Shown: positions 32,188 to 40,033, numbered from the stretch's first letter. The stretch: 64,000 nucleotides of DNA from Cognaticolwellia mytili (GCF_002104475.1 NZ_NBOF01000001.1:930001-994000); one strand, 5' to 3'. Notes: generated by a model not told the origin, from the sequence alone. Translations and numbers: made by a program.

Positions 32188-32493
32188 TTACTGTACAAAT
32201 ACAAGCGTAATTAAAAAACAAACCGCATAAGATTCATTTATTGTAATCTCTCTTTTCTCAAATACATTACAAATAAAACGATTCCAAATTTCTTTGAAAA
32301 CTTTAGAAGTAATCATAGCTGCAAGTATAAATAAGCAAATAAATATTAGAGCCTTTAAAAAAATACTAGTGGTTAAATCATCAATTAATGTATTTACATT
32401 TTGATGCTCACTAAATAAAGCTTCGAATATTGACCAAACTGTAATAAGAGCTAATGTGGAATAAATATTAAATGTAGTTGTGATTTGTTTCAT
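32188..32493 (-). CDS. Small membrane protein (101 aa)
   Basis: A 101-residue protein with three hydrophobic regions (about residues 9-27, 45-66 and 87-101). AGGAAG precedes ATG. No family recognised. The last residues FLITLVFVQ run to the attC. Confidence 0.6.
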   Translation of the reverse strand: MKQITTTFNIYSTLALITVWSIFEALFSEHQNVNTLIDDLTTSIFLKALIFICLFILAAMITSKVFKEIWNRFICNVFEKREITINESYAVCFLITLVFVQ

Positions 32494-32514
32494 GGAACTT
32501 CCTTGTTGATAAAG

Positions 32515-32611
32515 CTAACGCCCATTTAAGGGGCTGATAATTGTTTGCTAAAATGTGTAGCGAAGCGGAACCGAGCAAACTGTTAGCAGTCCCGCTTGAA
32601 ATTCTTGTTAG
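32515..32611 (-). repeat. attC site
   Basis: CTAACGCCCATTTAAGGGGC, TTTGCTAAAATGTG, loop with GCGAAGCGG, AGCAAACTG, TTAGCAGTCCCGCTTG, right end TTGTTAG. Confidence 0.9.
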
Positions 32612-33045
32612 GTGTTTTTAGTACTTTGCCAGAAGATAATAACAGCAAAAACAAAAGCACTAGCACCTAAAATTGCAATGTTTTCGATACCTTGCGGCAT
32701 ATTAATACCAGATAAGAAGTCATGACCTTTTGTCATTGCTACTAACGTTAACATTAAAATGAATACGAACGGGCTTATTACGCCAAAAGTTATTGCTGCT
32801 TTAATACGTGAAAAATTAGAAGCGCAAAGCTCGCAAAACACCCACGCCATAGTTGAAAAGAAACCGACCATTGTTAACCCAATTAAAGTCAGCATCCAAA
32901 ACGCGGATGGCCAGTTTTCAAAAGGTACACTTTTAATAGATAACGTAATGGGCATTAATAAGAAAAAAAGCGCAGCAAACATAGCTAATGATGGAAATAA
33001 AACTAGCTTTAACGGTATGTACTTTCCACCAATATATGATTTCAT
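32608..33045 (-). CDS. Membrane protein, four helices (145 aa)
   Basis: A 145-residue protein with four hydrophobic helices (about residues 15-37, 50-72, 83-105 and 118-140). Contains Cys-rich CELCAS in the loop after helix 2. No family recognised. The stop codon lies inside the attC at 32515-32611. Confidence 0.6.
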   Translation of the reverse strand: MKSYIGGKYIPLKLVLFPSLAMFAALFFLLMPITLSIKSVPFENWPSAFWMLTLIGLTMVGFFSTMAWVFCELCASNFSRIKAAITFGVISPFVFILMLTLVAMTKGHDFLSGINMPQGIENIAILGASAFVFAVIIFWQSTKNT

Positions 33046-33064
33046 AATTAAACCTGAGAAACAC

Positions 33065-33161
33065 CTAACGCCTACATTAACAGGCTAAAATTGGTTGGCT
33101 AAATTTAGGAACGAAGTGACTAAAGCCAACCAGTTTTAGTCCTTGTTTAATATCTTGTTAT
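33065..33161 (-). repeat. attC site
   Basis: CTAACGCCTACATTAACAGG, TTGGTTGGCTAAATTTAGG, loop, AGCCAACCAGTTTTAG, TCCTTGTTTAATATC, right end TTGTTAT. Confidence 0.9.
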
Positions 33162-33168
33162 ACGTTTT

Positions 33169-33456
33169 TTACAGTGCACCAACTGCTATTAAAACTACAG
33201 CAAGTAGAAAATATTTGTAACTACTTTTGGTAAAACTGAAGCCTGATTTAAAGCAACTTTTTAAAGGTGATGCGAGTAATAATGGATTTAGTAGAAGACC
33301 GCGGAGGAAAAAAAGTATTCCAAAGGTGGCAGCTAGTTCGCCAAAATCCAAAATATTTGTTTGATAATACTGAGCCACTTGTAAATACATTACAAACAAC
33401 ATCCAAGCTTTTATCAGATACCCACTTCGCTGAATTTTGATTACTTGACCGTCCAT
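33169..33456 (-). CDS. Small membrane protein (95 aa)
   Basis: A 95-residue protein with two to three hydrophobic segments (about residues 12-32, 40-60 and 80-95). GGAG precedes its ATG. No family recognised. Its promoter side (33457-33483) now abuts the IS3 element, so it may be transcribed from the element or not at all. Confidence 0.55.
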   Translation of the reverse strand: MDGQVIKIQRSGYLIKAWMLFVMYLQVAQYYQTNILDFGELAATFGILFFLRGLLLNPLLLASPLKSCFKSGFSFTKSSYKYFLLAVVLIAVGAL

Positions 33457-33509
33457 TGAACTCCAATCCTGACTAAACGTTGGTGTTACCCATAAAAAGT
33501 AGACACTGG

Positions 33510-34322
33510 TTATGCGCCAATGCGCTCATATTCAGCAGGACTGACATAGCCCAAGGCTGAATGCCTACGTAAACGGTTATAAAAAACCTCAATGTATTCA
33601 AATATACCCGATCTGGCTTCATCAATCGAGCGGTATTGTTCAGCGTAAATTAGCTCTACTTTCAAGCGACTATAGAAAGATTCCATCACTGCATTATCCC
33701 AACAATTACCTCGGCGGCTCATACTCACCACACCACCTTGGCTACGTATTAAGTCTTGATATTTAACTGCCCTATATTGCACACCTCTATCTGAATGAAT
33801 AATCAGCCCTGGCGCTATATCCCGACGAACAAAGGCCATCTGCAGCGCATCTGTATTAAGTTGCTCCGTCATCGTCAAATCTAGTGACCAGCCAATGATA
33901 CTGCGAGAGAACAAGTCCATGACTGTGGCTAAGTAGAGCCACTGGTCTTTCACCCAAATATAGGTAATATCGGTCACCCATTTTTGATTAGGCTTATCCA
34001 CAGCGAACTGCCGCTTTAATACATTCCTCGCGACGTTAATCATCGCAGGGCTATGACGACTGTACTTAAAGGCTTTACCGTTACGCGCTCGTAATCCTTC
34101 GCTATGCATGATGTTAGCCACGTAGTTTTTTGAGCAACTAATGCCTAAGGCTGAGAGCTCTTTAGCAATGCGTGGTGCACCGTAACGCGCTTTAAACCTC
34201 GCATAGACATCAAGCACATTAGCCGTTATCAATCGACGTTTTAGCTGCCAACGGCTATCAGGGCTACTTAACCAGCGATAAAAGCCAGACCGTGAGACTT
34301 TCAACGCACGACACATTAACAC
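33510..34322 (-). CDS. IS3-family transposase OrfB (integrase core)
   Basis: A 270-residue product from the ATG at 34322, read as part of a longer OrfAB by frameshift. It has an IS3 HTH_21-like region (MCRALKVSRSGFYRWLSSP) and a DDE retroviral integrase core: QKWVTDITYIW (Asp), IIHSDRGVQY (Asp), GNCWDNAVMESFYSRLK (Glu). Upstream the same frame is open through KYALINEFKQRFTVV back to the A6G slip site in orfA. Intact. Confidence 0.93.
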   Translation of the reverse strand: MLMCRALKVSRSGFYRWLSSPDSRWQLKRRLITANVLDVYARFKARYGAPRIAKELSALGISCSKNYVANIMHSEGLRARNGKAFKYSRHSPAMINVARNVLKRQFAVDKPNQKWVTDITYIWVKDQWLYLATVMDLFSRSIIGWSLDLTMTEQLNTDALQMAFVRRDIAPGLIIHSDRGVQYRAVKYQDLIRSQGGVVSMSRRGNCWDNAVMESFYSRLKVELIYAEQYRSIDEARSGIFEYIEVFYNRLRRHSALGYVSPAEYERIGA

Positions 34323-34363
34323 TACAGTGAATCGTTGTTTGAATTCATTAATCAGTGCGTACT

Positions 34364-34672
34364 TTACTCTTGGTGCTTCGCAAAGTACGCAGTAGCCTTT
34401 TTTAGGAACTCATTTTCTTGTTCTAATTCATGTAGCTTTCGCTTGAGTTTACGCACTTCTTCGGTTTCTTTTTTAGAATAATCGACACCGTTGAGTGAGT
34501 TGAATTGTTTGTCTGAGAGACGATTAAACTGACGACGCCAGTTATAGATTTGTTGTGCACTAATACCTAATTCTCGCCCAACAGAGGCTGCAGTATTACC
34601 TTTTTGCTCGGCTCGACGCACAGCTTCTTTACGAAATTCTTCAGTATATGCTTGGGTTTGTTTCTTCGTCAT
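34364..34672 (-). CDS. IS3-family transposase OrfA
   Basis: A 102-residue HTH protein: AYTEEFRKEAVRRAEQKGNT, ASVGRELGISAQQIYNWRRQ, with a C-terminal leucine-zipper-like part KLKRKLHELEQENEFLKKA. The A6G slippery sequence (34403-34397 on the minus strand) lies in the codons for LKK. A -1 slip there joins to the orfB frame (KKGYCVLCEAPRVKYALINE), the standard way IS3 elements make OrfAB. Confidence 0.93.
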   Translation of the reverse strand: MTKKQTQAYTEEFRKEAVRRAEQKGNTAASVGRELGISAQQIYNWRRQFNRLSDKQFNSLNGVDYSKKETEEVRKLKRKLHELEQENEFLKKATAYFAKHQE

Positions 34673-34735
34673 GTGTCACCTCAATGTTAGACATAATCTA
34701 ACTATAGAAGGTGTCCACTAATTATGGGTAACACT

Positions 34736-35158
34736 TTACACCTTAAGCCGTTTTATTTGCAATAAGCTAAAAGCTATGAAGATTAAACCTATGCCACAAG
34801 TAAGTAAAGTTGGTACCCAAAGTGACACAAACGAATTTAATTGAGCCTGACTCGGTTGGTTTGGCAAATATAAAACATTTACTCTTTCACCTTTCTTGTA
34901 ACAGGCAGGCTTACAACCAGAATTAGATATAAATTTATGAGTTTCATTTGAAGAACTTGAGAATGTTACTTCGGGATAAATTTTTGTTTCAACAACAACC
35001 AAATTAGAAACCTTACCTTTGGTATTAATTGCTTGCTGAGTAAACTCGATGGTATTTGTAGTAACAAAAATGCCGACAATAAACGCTATGACGCCAAGCA
35101 ATAGATAAAGGTAACTAACCTTTAAACTGTTATTCATGCGATTAATTATGCTCGACAT
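34736..35158 (-). CDS. DUF3592-type membrane protein
   Basis: A 140-residue protein with an N-terminal helix (about residues 15-36), a beta-rich middle (45-108: GKVSNLVVVE, YPEVTFSSSS, YKKGERVNVLYLPNQPSQAQ), and a C-terminal helix (113-135). This is the DUF3592 pattern. Stop codon TAA is three bases from the IS3 right end, and the attC that should follow is missing. Function unknown. Confidence 0.65.
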   Translation of the reverse strand: MSSIINRMNNSLKVSYLYLLLGVIAFIVGIFVTTNTIEFTQQAINTKGKVSNLVVVETKIYPEVTFSSSSNETHKFISNSGCKPACYKKGERVNVLYLPNQPSQAQLNSFVSLWVPTLLTCGIGLIFIAFSLLQIKRLKV

Positions 35159-35170
35159 CTTCCGTGTTAC

Positions 35171-35266
35171 CTAACGCCCCACTAAGAGGCAAATAATAGC
35201 TGGCTATGATAGAGAGCGGAGCGAACAAAGCCAACTGTTATTTGTCCTGCTTGAGTGGCTTGTTAT
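35171..35266 (-). repeat. attC site
   Basis: CTAACGCCCCACTAAGAGG, CTGGCTATGATAG, loop with GCGGAGCGAAC, AGCCAACTG, TTTGTCCTGCTTGAGTGG, right end TTGTTAT. Confidence 0.9.
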
Positions 35267-35273
35267 GTAACGA

Positions 35274-35486
35274 TTACTGAGTATTAGCAAACTTTTTAAC
35301 TGGTTGGTTTTTGGGCACAAGAAAAATATAAGCTAACCATGCAAACCAAGAAATAAACAAAAACACCAAAAGCCAGAGAAGTTTTGTACCACCTGATGTT
35401 CTATCTGATTTAATTAACAAGACTAGTGGAATTAACCAAAATAACCCTATGGTCAAAAACAAAATTATTACAACAAAACCTTCCAT
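35274..35486 (-). CDS. Small membrane protein, PLDc_N-like (70 aa)
   Basis: A 70-residue protein with two hydrophobic helices (about residues 3-24 and 35-57) and the SDRTSGGTKLLW loop between them, resembling the phospholipase-D N-terminal membrane domain found as a stand-alone protein. Function unknown. Confidence 0.6.
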   Translation of the reverse strand: MEGFVVIILFLTIGLFWLIPLVLLIKSDRTSGGTKLLWLLVFLFISWFAWLAYIFLVPKNQPVKKFANTQ

Positions 35487-35510
35487 GATCTGCTTACCTT
35501 ATTAAGTTAC

Positions 35511-35602
35511 ATAACGCCCAATTAACGGGCAAAAAATAGTGGGCTAAAATGGAGCGAAGCGAACAGCCCGCTGTTTTTTGTCCCTGTTTAATTACTTGTT
35601 AT
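35511..35602 (-). repeat. attC site
   Basis: ATAACGCCCAATTAACGGGC, GTGGGCTAAAATG, loop with GAGCGAAGCGAAC, AGCCCGCTG, TTTGTCCCTGTTTAATTAC, right end TTGTTAT. Confidence 0.9.
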
Positions 35603-35769
35603 GTGTTTGATTTATCCCAGATGTTTTTACCTGTTTTCAATTTATATATAAGATGGACGCCTGATAGTGACATGACTAGACCACAGAAAGCCCAAATATA
35701 ATCGCCATCTTGAATACCCATAATCAAGCTACATATACCAATTATAAAAATAAATAACTGACCAAACAT
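35599..35769 (-). CDS. Small membrane protein (56 aa), easily missed
   Basis: A 56-residue frame between two attC sites reads MFGQLFIFIIGICSLIMG, IQDGDYIWAFCGLVMSLS, GVHLIYKLKTGKNIWDKSNT. Two hydrophobic helices (about residues 4-20 and 26-42). AGGAGG followed by TTTAAA precedes the ATG, a near-perfect ribosome site, and TAA lies inside the attC at 35511-35602, as for its neighbours. No family recognised. It would otherwise look like an empty cassette. Confidence 0.7.
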   Translation of the reverse strand: MFGQLFIFIIGICSLIMGIQDGDYIWAFCGLVMSLSGVHLIYKLKTGKNIWDKSNT

Positions 35770-35845
35770 TTTAAACCTCCTTATCTAAACAACGTAGTCG
35801 TGATGCACAAAATGCTTTTAAGATGCACACAAACTACCGAAACAC

Positions 35846-35941
35846 ATAACGCCCATATTAACAGGCAAAAAATTGTTGGCTAAAATAGTGACGAAGGAAC
35901 AAAAGCCAACTGTTTTTTGTCCTTGTTTAATTGCTTGTTAT
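35846..35941 (-). repeat. attC site
   Basis: ATAACGCCCATATTAACAGG, TTGGCTAAAATAGTG, loop with ACGAAGGAAC, AGCCAACTG, TTTGTCCTTGTTTAATTGC, right end TTGTTAT. Confidence 0.9.
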
Positions 35942-35947
35942 AAGTTT

Positions 35948-36292
35948 TTACCCCCAAAAACATCCTTGGGGATCCTCGCTAATAATTTGGATTAATGGCT
36001 CTAAATGCTGATTAATACCATTAGGTTCATATTGTTGCCATTTCATATTTTGACGCTGCCAATATAGTTTCCAAATTTTATCTTTTTTTACATAGGTAAA
36101 TTTAGCAACAAACAACTCCGTTTTTACGGCTGGATCATTCCATTTAGGGCGAACCTCCAAAATATATAAGGTTTGCTCTTCCATTTTATAGTCAATAAAA
36201 AGTTGCTCTGGAGGAAAGTGTTGATTTCTATCCCCACAGAATTTCTTTGCGATCGCTTCTACTTTGAATAACTCAAACTCACTGATTGCCAC
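35948..36292 (-). CDS. DUF3024 family protein
   Basis: A 114-residue soluble protein: LYILEVRPKWNDPAVKTELF, VAKFTYVKKDKIWKLYWQRQ, NMKWQQYEPNGINQHLEPLI and Q-rich tail. This matches DUF3024, a small family found in integrons and beside mobile DNA. GTG 36292 with GAGG is the start. Function unknown. Confidence 0.75.
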   Translation of the reverse strand: MAISEFELFKVEAIAKKFCGDRNQHFPPEQLFIDYKMEEQTLYILEVRPKWNDPAVKTELFVAKFTYVKKDKIWKLYWQRQNMKWQQYEPNGINQHLEPLIQIISEDPQGCFWG

Positions 36293-36308
36293 GAAAACCT
36301 CGAAACTT

Positions 36309-36406
36309 ATAACGCCGTTTTAAGCGGCAAATTGCAGCTGGCTAAAATAAGTGAGGCACGAACAAAAAGCCAACTGTAATTTGTCCGACTTGAAAACCCT
36401 TGTTAT
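36309..36406 (-). repeat. attC site
   Basis: ATAACGCCGTTTTAAGCGG, AGCTGGCTAAAATAAG, loop TGAGGCACGAAC, AGCCAACTG, TTTGTCCGACTTGAAAACC, right end TTGTTAT. Nearly the same as the sites at 39645 and 40034. Confidence 0.92.
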
Positions 36407-37125
36407 ATTTTGACAAACTCCAATCCGAATTTATCTTTGGCTTTTTCAGCCTGAAACCAGTTTATATGACTCCATTCAGGTGAGTTAAGCAACTTTTTTA
36501 AAGTAACTTTATCTCTATCTGCCATTCTTAACCCAAATGCAATCGAAACTACCGATTTAGGCTCAAACTTTAAAGCACCAAACTCATAAGTTACTAATCG
36601 TGTTTCTTTTTCATATTTCCAGTTTGTGTACTTTGTACCTATTACTGACCCAAGAATATCACCATAAATATCAGAAATTTTATTATTTAATGGTTCATTA
36701 CTTTCAAAGTATTCAAAGCGCTCTATTATTTTTTTATATGGTAAGTCCGCTTGATAATCTACAGGGATTGAGTGGAAACGCTCACTTGTATTTTTTAAGG
36801 TGTTCTCGTTAAAGCCGATACAGAAACCTCGATGTTCATCAGAGTAATGTGACCACATCAATTGATTTTTACGAGTACGACTAAATGAACATATACCTAA
36901 TTCAGAAAGTCTTTTATCTAGTTCATCTTTTAGATTGTTTTGTTGCTGTTCAGCAATTTCTTTTTTATTCCATACCGCTTCCAAAACACGCTCATAGGAA
37001 AGCTGACATTCAAATGGGTCGTTAAGTGTTTCTGGTTTAGCGAACCACAATTCTCTATTAACTAATAGCTCGATAGAAGATTTATTGAATGCTCTGTATT
37101 TGAAGAGTGATGTTGATGTGCGCAT
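36403..37125 (-). CDS. DUF2971 family protein
   Basis: A 240-residue protein: TSLFKYRAFNKSSIELLVNR, LWFAKPETLNDPFECQLSY, then NQLMWSHYSDEHRGFCIGF and NWKYEKETRLVT. These are the DUF2971 signatures. The family is widespread, often beside mobile or defence genes, and its biochemical activity is not known to me. The stop codon lies inside the attC at 36309-36406. Confidence 0.8.
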   Translation of the reverse strand: MRTSTSLFKYRAFNKSSIELLVNRELWFAKPETLNDPFECQLSYERVLEAVWNKKEIAEQQQNNLKDELDKRLSELGICSFSRTRKNQLMWSHYSDEHRGFCIGFNENTLKNTSERFHSIPVDYQADLPYKKIIERFEYFESNEPLNNKISDIYGDILGSVIGTKYTNWKYEKETRLVTYEFGALKFEPKSVVSIAFGLRMADRDKVTLKKLLNSPEWSHINWFQAEKAKDKFGLEFVKI

Positions 37126-37141
37126 GAGTTCCTTTCAAAAT

Positions 37142-37237
37142 ATAACGCCTCATTAAGAGGCTAAAAATAGTTGGTTAAAATAAGCGAGGTACGAGCAAAA
37201 ACCAACTGTTTTTTGTCCTGCTTTAATGACTTGTTAG
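37142..37237 (-). repeat. attC site
   Basis: ATAACGCCTCATTAAGAGG, AGTTGGTTAAAATAAGC, loop GAGGTACGAGC, AACCAACTG, TTTGTCCTGCTTTAATGAC, right end TTGTTAG. Confidence 0.9.
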
Positions 37238-37249
37238 CTGTATGTAAAC

Positions 37250-37789
37250 CTACTGTGTTATATGTTTACTTGCAAATGTGTTAACAGTTTCATTGATCTC
37301 TTTTAGCTTAGAATGCTCTTTGTGGAGTAAATTTTTACCACCATATTTATTAAAGTATTCAGCTGATGTTTTACCCATTTGGCAATAATAATATAGCTCC
37401 ACGAGTGATTTTTTCTTAGCATGAAGATCAGGTGAGTTCTTATTTTCGGCTTCTTCGTTATAATTATTTACACCACTATAAATTAGAGAAATTGCTTTAC
37501 GTTCACTAGGTTTGAAGAAAGGCGCTACTTCCGCATAGTGATTTTTGTAAATAATATCGGGAATAATACTAGGTGTAGGAATACCGCTAAGCTTTTCGTT
37601 AGCTATGTCATTTAAAATTGTTCCAATTCGAGAGATTCTTTCATCGAATTCCACTGCCAACTCTTTGACTTCGTCTTTTATCGCTTTCTTTTTACGAGAG
37701 ATTCGCCATCTGTATTTAAATAAATCAACGGATTGACTTAGTATAAAACCTAATAATACAGCAGATATGGCAATTTCAAATTTTGTCAT
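37250..37789 (-). CDS. Hypothetical protein, N-terminal anchor
   Basis: A 179-residue protein with one N-terminal hydrophobic helix (about residues 3-23), then a basic linker WRISRKKKAIKDEVKE and a helical soluble domain ending in NETVNTFASKHITQ. No family recognised. The layout (one helix, cytosolic helical domain) could suit a membrane-tethered effector or scaffold. Confidence 0.5.
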   Translation of the reverse strand: MTKFEIAISAVLLGFILSQSVDLFKYRWRISRKKKAIKDEVKELAVEFDERISRIGTILNDIANEKLSGIPTPSIIPDIIYKNHYAEVAPFFKPSERKAISLIYSGVNNYNEEAENKNSPDLHAKKKSLVELYYYCQMGKTSAEYFNKYGGKNLLHKEHSKLKEINETVNTFASKHITQ

Positions 37790-37814
37790 ATTGACATCCT
37801 AGTCTGAGATACAG

Positions 37815-37908
37815 CTAACGCCCTAATAATGGGCTAAAAATTGTTTGCTAAAATGTTGAGGAACGAAAACAGCAAACTGTTTTTAGTCCTTATTTATTAG
37901 TTTGTTAT
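37815..37908 (-). repeat. attC site
   Basis: CTAACGCCCTAATAATGGGC, TTTGCTAAAATGTTG, loop GGAACGAAAAC, AGCAAACTG, TTTAGTCCTTATTTATTAG, right end TTGTTAT. Closest match of the isolated attC at 4175-4266. Confidence 0.92.
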
Positions 37909-38588
37909 GTACGTGCCACATGTTCCCAAAATTTTTTAGCCATTACTTTTGCATGCGCTTCAGACTGTAAAATTGGATAACTAGTACGTGTCATTAAGGC
38001 ACTCAAATCAAGCAAGATTGACTTCATATTTTCTAATAAATAAAACACATCACCTACTGTATGGCCATTTGATTTGACATCATAGTGCCCATCTTTATGA
38101 GCAAGCATTTTGTCCCGTAGAGATATTACTTTTTTAGCTTCTTCAGACGCAAGCAACGTCTCAATTTTAAACTTACAATCCATGAAGCAAGCTTCAAATT
38201 TATCTTCGCGACCTTCTATAAAGTGTTGATGCCAACTTTCATTGGCTCCACCAATATCAATGGTTTTTGGTGGCTTAACATAGTAACTTTTTAGATGCTT
38301 TGTATTGGTTTTACTATCAGCCAGCTTTTCTAGTAAACCATAAAGACTTAGATTGCATGAGTTACTTGATTTATCAAATAACCAAGCATGTACTTCAACC
38401 ATCAATGAGGAATATAAAGTATCCTGAATCGCTAGGATGCTTTTACAAATTAGTGGTTCAAGGCAAGCTAATGACTTATTTAGCTCAATTGAAACGGCAA
38501 GTAATTCTTTCCGCTCTAATATGTTTAAATAGCCAAAAACCGCTGAATCAACCTGATTTTGGAACTTAGCTATTTGCTCTACTCTCAT
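37905..38588 (-). CDS. AbiU2/HEPN-like protein
   Basis: A 227-residue helical protein with SLRDKMLAHKDGHYD at about residues 167-181. R-x5-H resembles the R(x4-6)H active site of HEPN ribonucleases, and the RDKxLAHKD form occurs in AbiU2-like proteins. It starts best at ATG 38588 (MRVEQIAKF) with GAGG. AbiU2-like proteins are linked to phage abortive infection, but the family is not proven here. The upstream ATG at 38627 would overlap an attC and is not used. Confidence 0.5.
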   Translation of the reverse strand: MRVEQIAKFQNQVDSAVFGYLNILERKELLAVSIELNKSLACLEPLICKSILAIQDTLYSSLMVEVHAWLFDKSSNSCNLSLYGLLEKLADSKTNTKHLKSYYVKPPKTIDIGGANESWHQHFIEGREDKFEACFMDCKFKIETLLASEEAKKVISLRDKMLAHKDGHYDVKSNGHTVGDVFYLLENMKSILLDLSALMTRTSYPILQSEAHAKVMAKKFWEHVART

Positions 38589-38605
38589 TGCTAACCTCAA
38601 AGTAC

Positions 38606-38700
38606 ATAACGCCCTGTTAACAGGCAAAAAATTGTTGGCTAAAATAGCGACGAAGGAGCAAAAGCCAACTGTTTTTTGTCCTTGTTTAACAGCTTGTTAG
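38606..38700 (-). repeat. attC site
   Basis: ATAACGCCCTGTTAACAGG, TTGGCTAAAATAGCG, loop ACGAAGGAGC, AGCCAACTG, TTTGTCCTTGTTTAACAGC, right end TTGTTAG. Confidence 0.9.
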
Positions 38701-38724
38701 GTCTAATTAACTACATAGTGTGAC

Positions 38725-39228
38725 TTATTTATTTTGTAAGCCCGATACGAAGCTGCTAAGAAAAACACATAAACCATCAAGTATTTCAATATCAAATTTC
38801 GTGATATCAAATCCTTTTTCGTATGGATATCGTGATTGCATAAAAGCTCCTTCTAGGTTTGAAATATCATTATCAAAGTCGCGTATTTCTTGCTCAAAAT
38901 TATAAGGATTTTGTTTAGGGCTAGTAGCATAAAGTTCTTTTATTACACGTCGGTATTCTTCTGGAACTTTATTAAAAATACTCTTTAAGTTGTGTCCTGA
39001 TTGTTGAGGTTTTGCAGTAACAACACTAATCCCCTCTTCTGCACCTAGAGGTGTATACACATCCTGAGAAGACATACATTTCAAATAGAGTTCAATTGCA
39101 ACTACTCCGGTATTTAGTAGAGGCAATAAGACCCCAGAACCAGGTAGTAACTGATTCAAAATCTTCCACGCTTCCATGTACTGATCAGCAGAGTCTTTTA
39201 CTTGATAATTTGGGATTTCTGATTTCAT
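38725..39228 (-). CDS. HEPN-like hypothetical protein (167 aa)
   Basis: A 167-residue helical protein. PLLNTGVVAIELYLKCMSSQ, SGHNLKSIFNKVPEEY, and MQSRYPYEKGF recall the layout of HEPN nucleotide-transferase-associated proteins (LxxxA.ELYLKxL, xHxLxxLF, RYPYE). An R-x4-6-H motif is not obvious. It neighbours the other HEPN-like cassette. Family likelihood moderate; function unknown. Confidence 0.45.
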   Translation of the reverse strand: MKSEIPNYQVKDSADQYMEAWKILNQLLPGSGVLLPLLNTGVVAIELYLKCMSSQDVYTPLGAEEGISVVTAKPQQSGHNLKSIFNKVPEEYRRVIKELYATSPKQNPYNFEQEIRDFDNDISNLEGAFMQSRYPYEKGFDITKFDIEILDGLCVFLSSFVSGLQNK

Positions 39229-39260
39229 ACTAATTTAAACACCTGTCCTTAATAGTAGAC

Positions 39261-39356
39261 CTAACGCCCATATTAACGGGCAAAAATTTGTTTGCTAAAA
39301 TTTTGAGGAACGAAAAAAGCAAACTTTTTTTTGTCCCTGTTTAATTGCCTTGTTAT
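39261..39356 (-). repeat. attC site
   Basis: CTAACGCCCATATTAACGGG, GTTTGCTAAAATTTTG, loop AGGAACGAAAA, AGCAAACT, TTTGTCCCTGTTTAATTG, right end TTGTTAT. Confidence 0.9.
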
Positions 39357-39644
39357 TTGATGCTAGCGATAAACACTAATGATAACAAGCGCTTTTAACT
39401 TATTGGCAGCCCGACCGTAGAAGCAAAAAGTGCCCAGCACCACGACTAACCAAACCCTGAACTTTGAGCCCAACACAAAAGTCTGAACAAGATAATGGCT
39501 TTACGGCAAAGTGTCTTTAAAACAGTAAAGCCTATTAGCGTATTGAACTAAACCGTATAGGCGAAAACTAAGGCGTAACCCACCAAACACATTTACAAAA
39601 CACCGATTTTACAAATAAATATTTTACTGATTTCGTGGTGCCAA
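39357..39644 (-). other. ORF-less cassette
   Basis: 288 bases between two attC sites with no frame longer than about 15 codons from a normal start on either strand. It has several short stems but no strong terminator. Gene-less cassettes are known in chromosomal integrons and may carry promoters or small RNAs. Content here is not recognised. Confidence 0.6.
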
Positions 39645-39742
39645 ATAACGCCGTTTTAAGCGGCAAATTGCTGTTGGCTAAAATAAGTGAGGCACGAACA
39701 AAAAGCCAACTGTAATTTGTCCGACTTGAAAACCTTTGTTAT
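39645..39742 (-). repeat. attC site
   Basis: ATAACGCCGTTTTAAGCGG, CTGTTGGCTAAAATAAG, loop TGAGGCACGAAC, AGCCAACTG, TTTGTCCGACTTGAAAACC, right end TTGTTAT. Near copy of 36309-36406. Confidence 0.92.
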
Positions 39743-39975
39743 GTGTTTACTGCTCTACTTGCATTTATATCGATTAGTACACGCTGGATGAAATATCCAC
39801 ATGCACCAACAGAAGAAATGGGGGCAATATAAAACAATAAATTATTCAATTGAGCATCACCCGAAAAATATGCAATTAATTGTATGAAAACAATTGGCAC
39901 AACTACTAAGAAAATAGCAAAACTCATATGTTTTTTAACAATACTCTTTATTTCATTATCAGTTATTAAACTCAC
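39739..39975 (-). CDS. Small membrane protein (78 aa)
   Basis: A 78-residue protein with a charged start (ITDNEIKSIVKKH) and two hydrophobic helices (about residues 18-36 and 46-65). GTG 39975 is preceded by AGGAAG. No family recognised. Second cassette from the integrase; its stop codon lies in the attC. Confidence 0.6.
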   Translation of the reverse strand: MSLITDNEIKSIVKKHMSFAIFLVVVPIVFIQLIAYFSGDAQLNNLLFYIAPISSVGACGYFIQRVLIDINASRAVNT

Positions 39976-40033
39976 CGATTACTTCCTTTGTGAAAATTGA
40001 TTAGAAAACTTACGTGCCCAATATGAAAAACAC

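Larger units (their letters stand above)
33484..34733 (-). mobile_element. IS3-family insertion sequence
   Basis: A 1250-bp element bounded by imperfect inverted repeats: TGTTACCCATAAAAAGTAGA at 33484 and the complement of TCCACTAATTATGGGTAACA ending at 34733. It encodes OrfA and OrfB on the minus strand with a frameshift site A6G. No target duplication is evident: the left flank ends TTGG and the right flank starts CTTT. It lies exactly where the attC after the DUF3592 gene would be, and most of that attC is missing, so the insertion was joined to a deletion. Confidence 0.9.
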
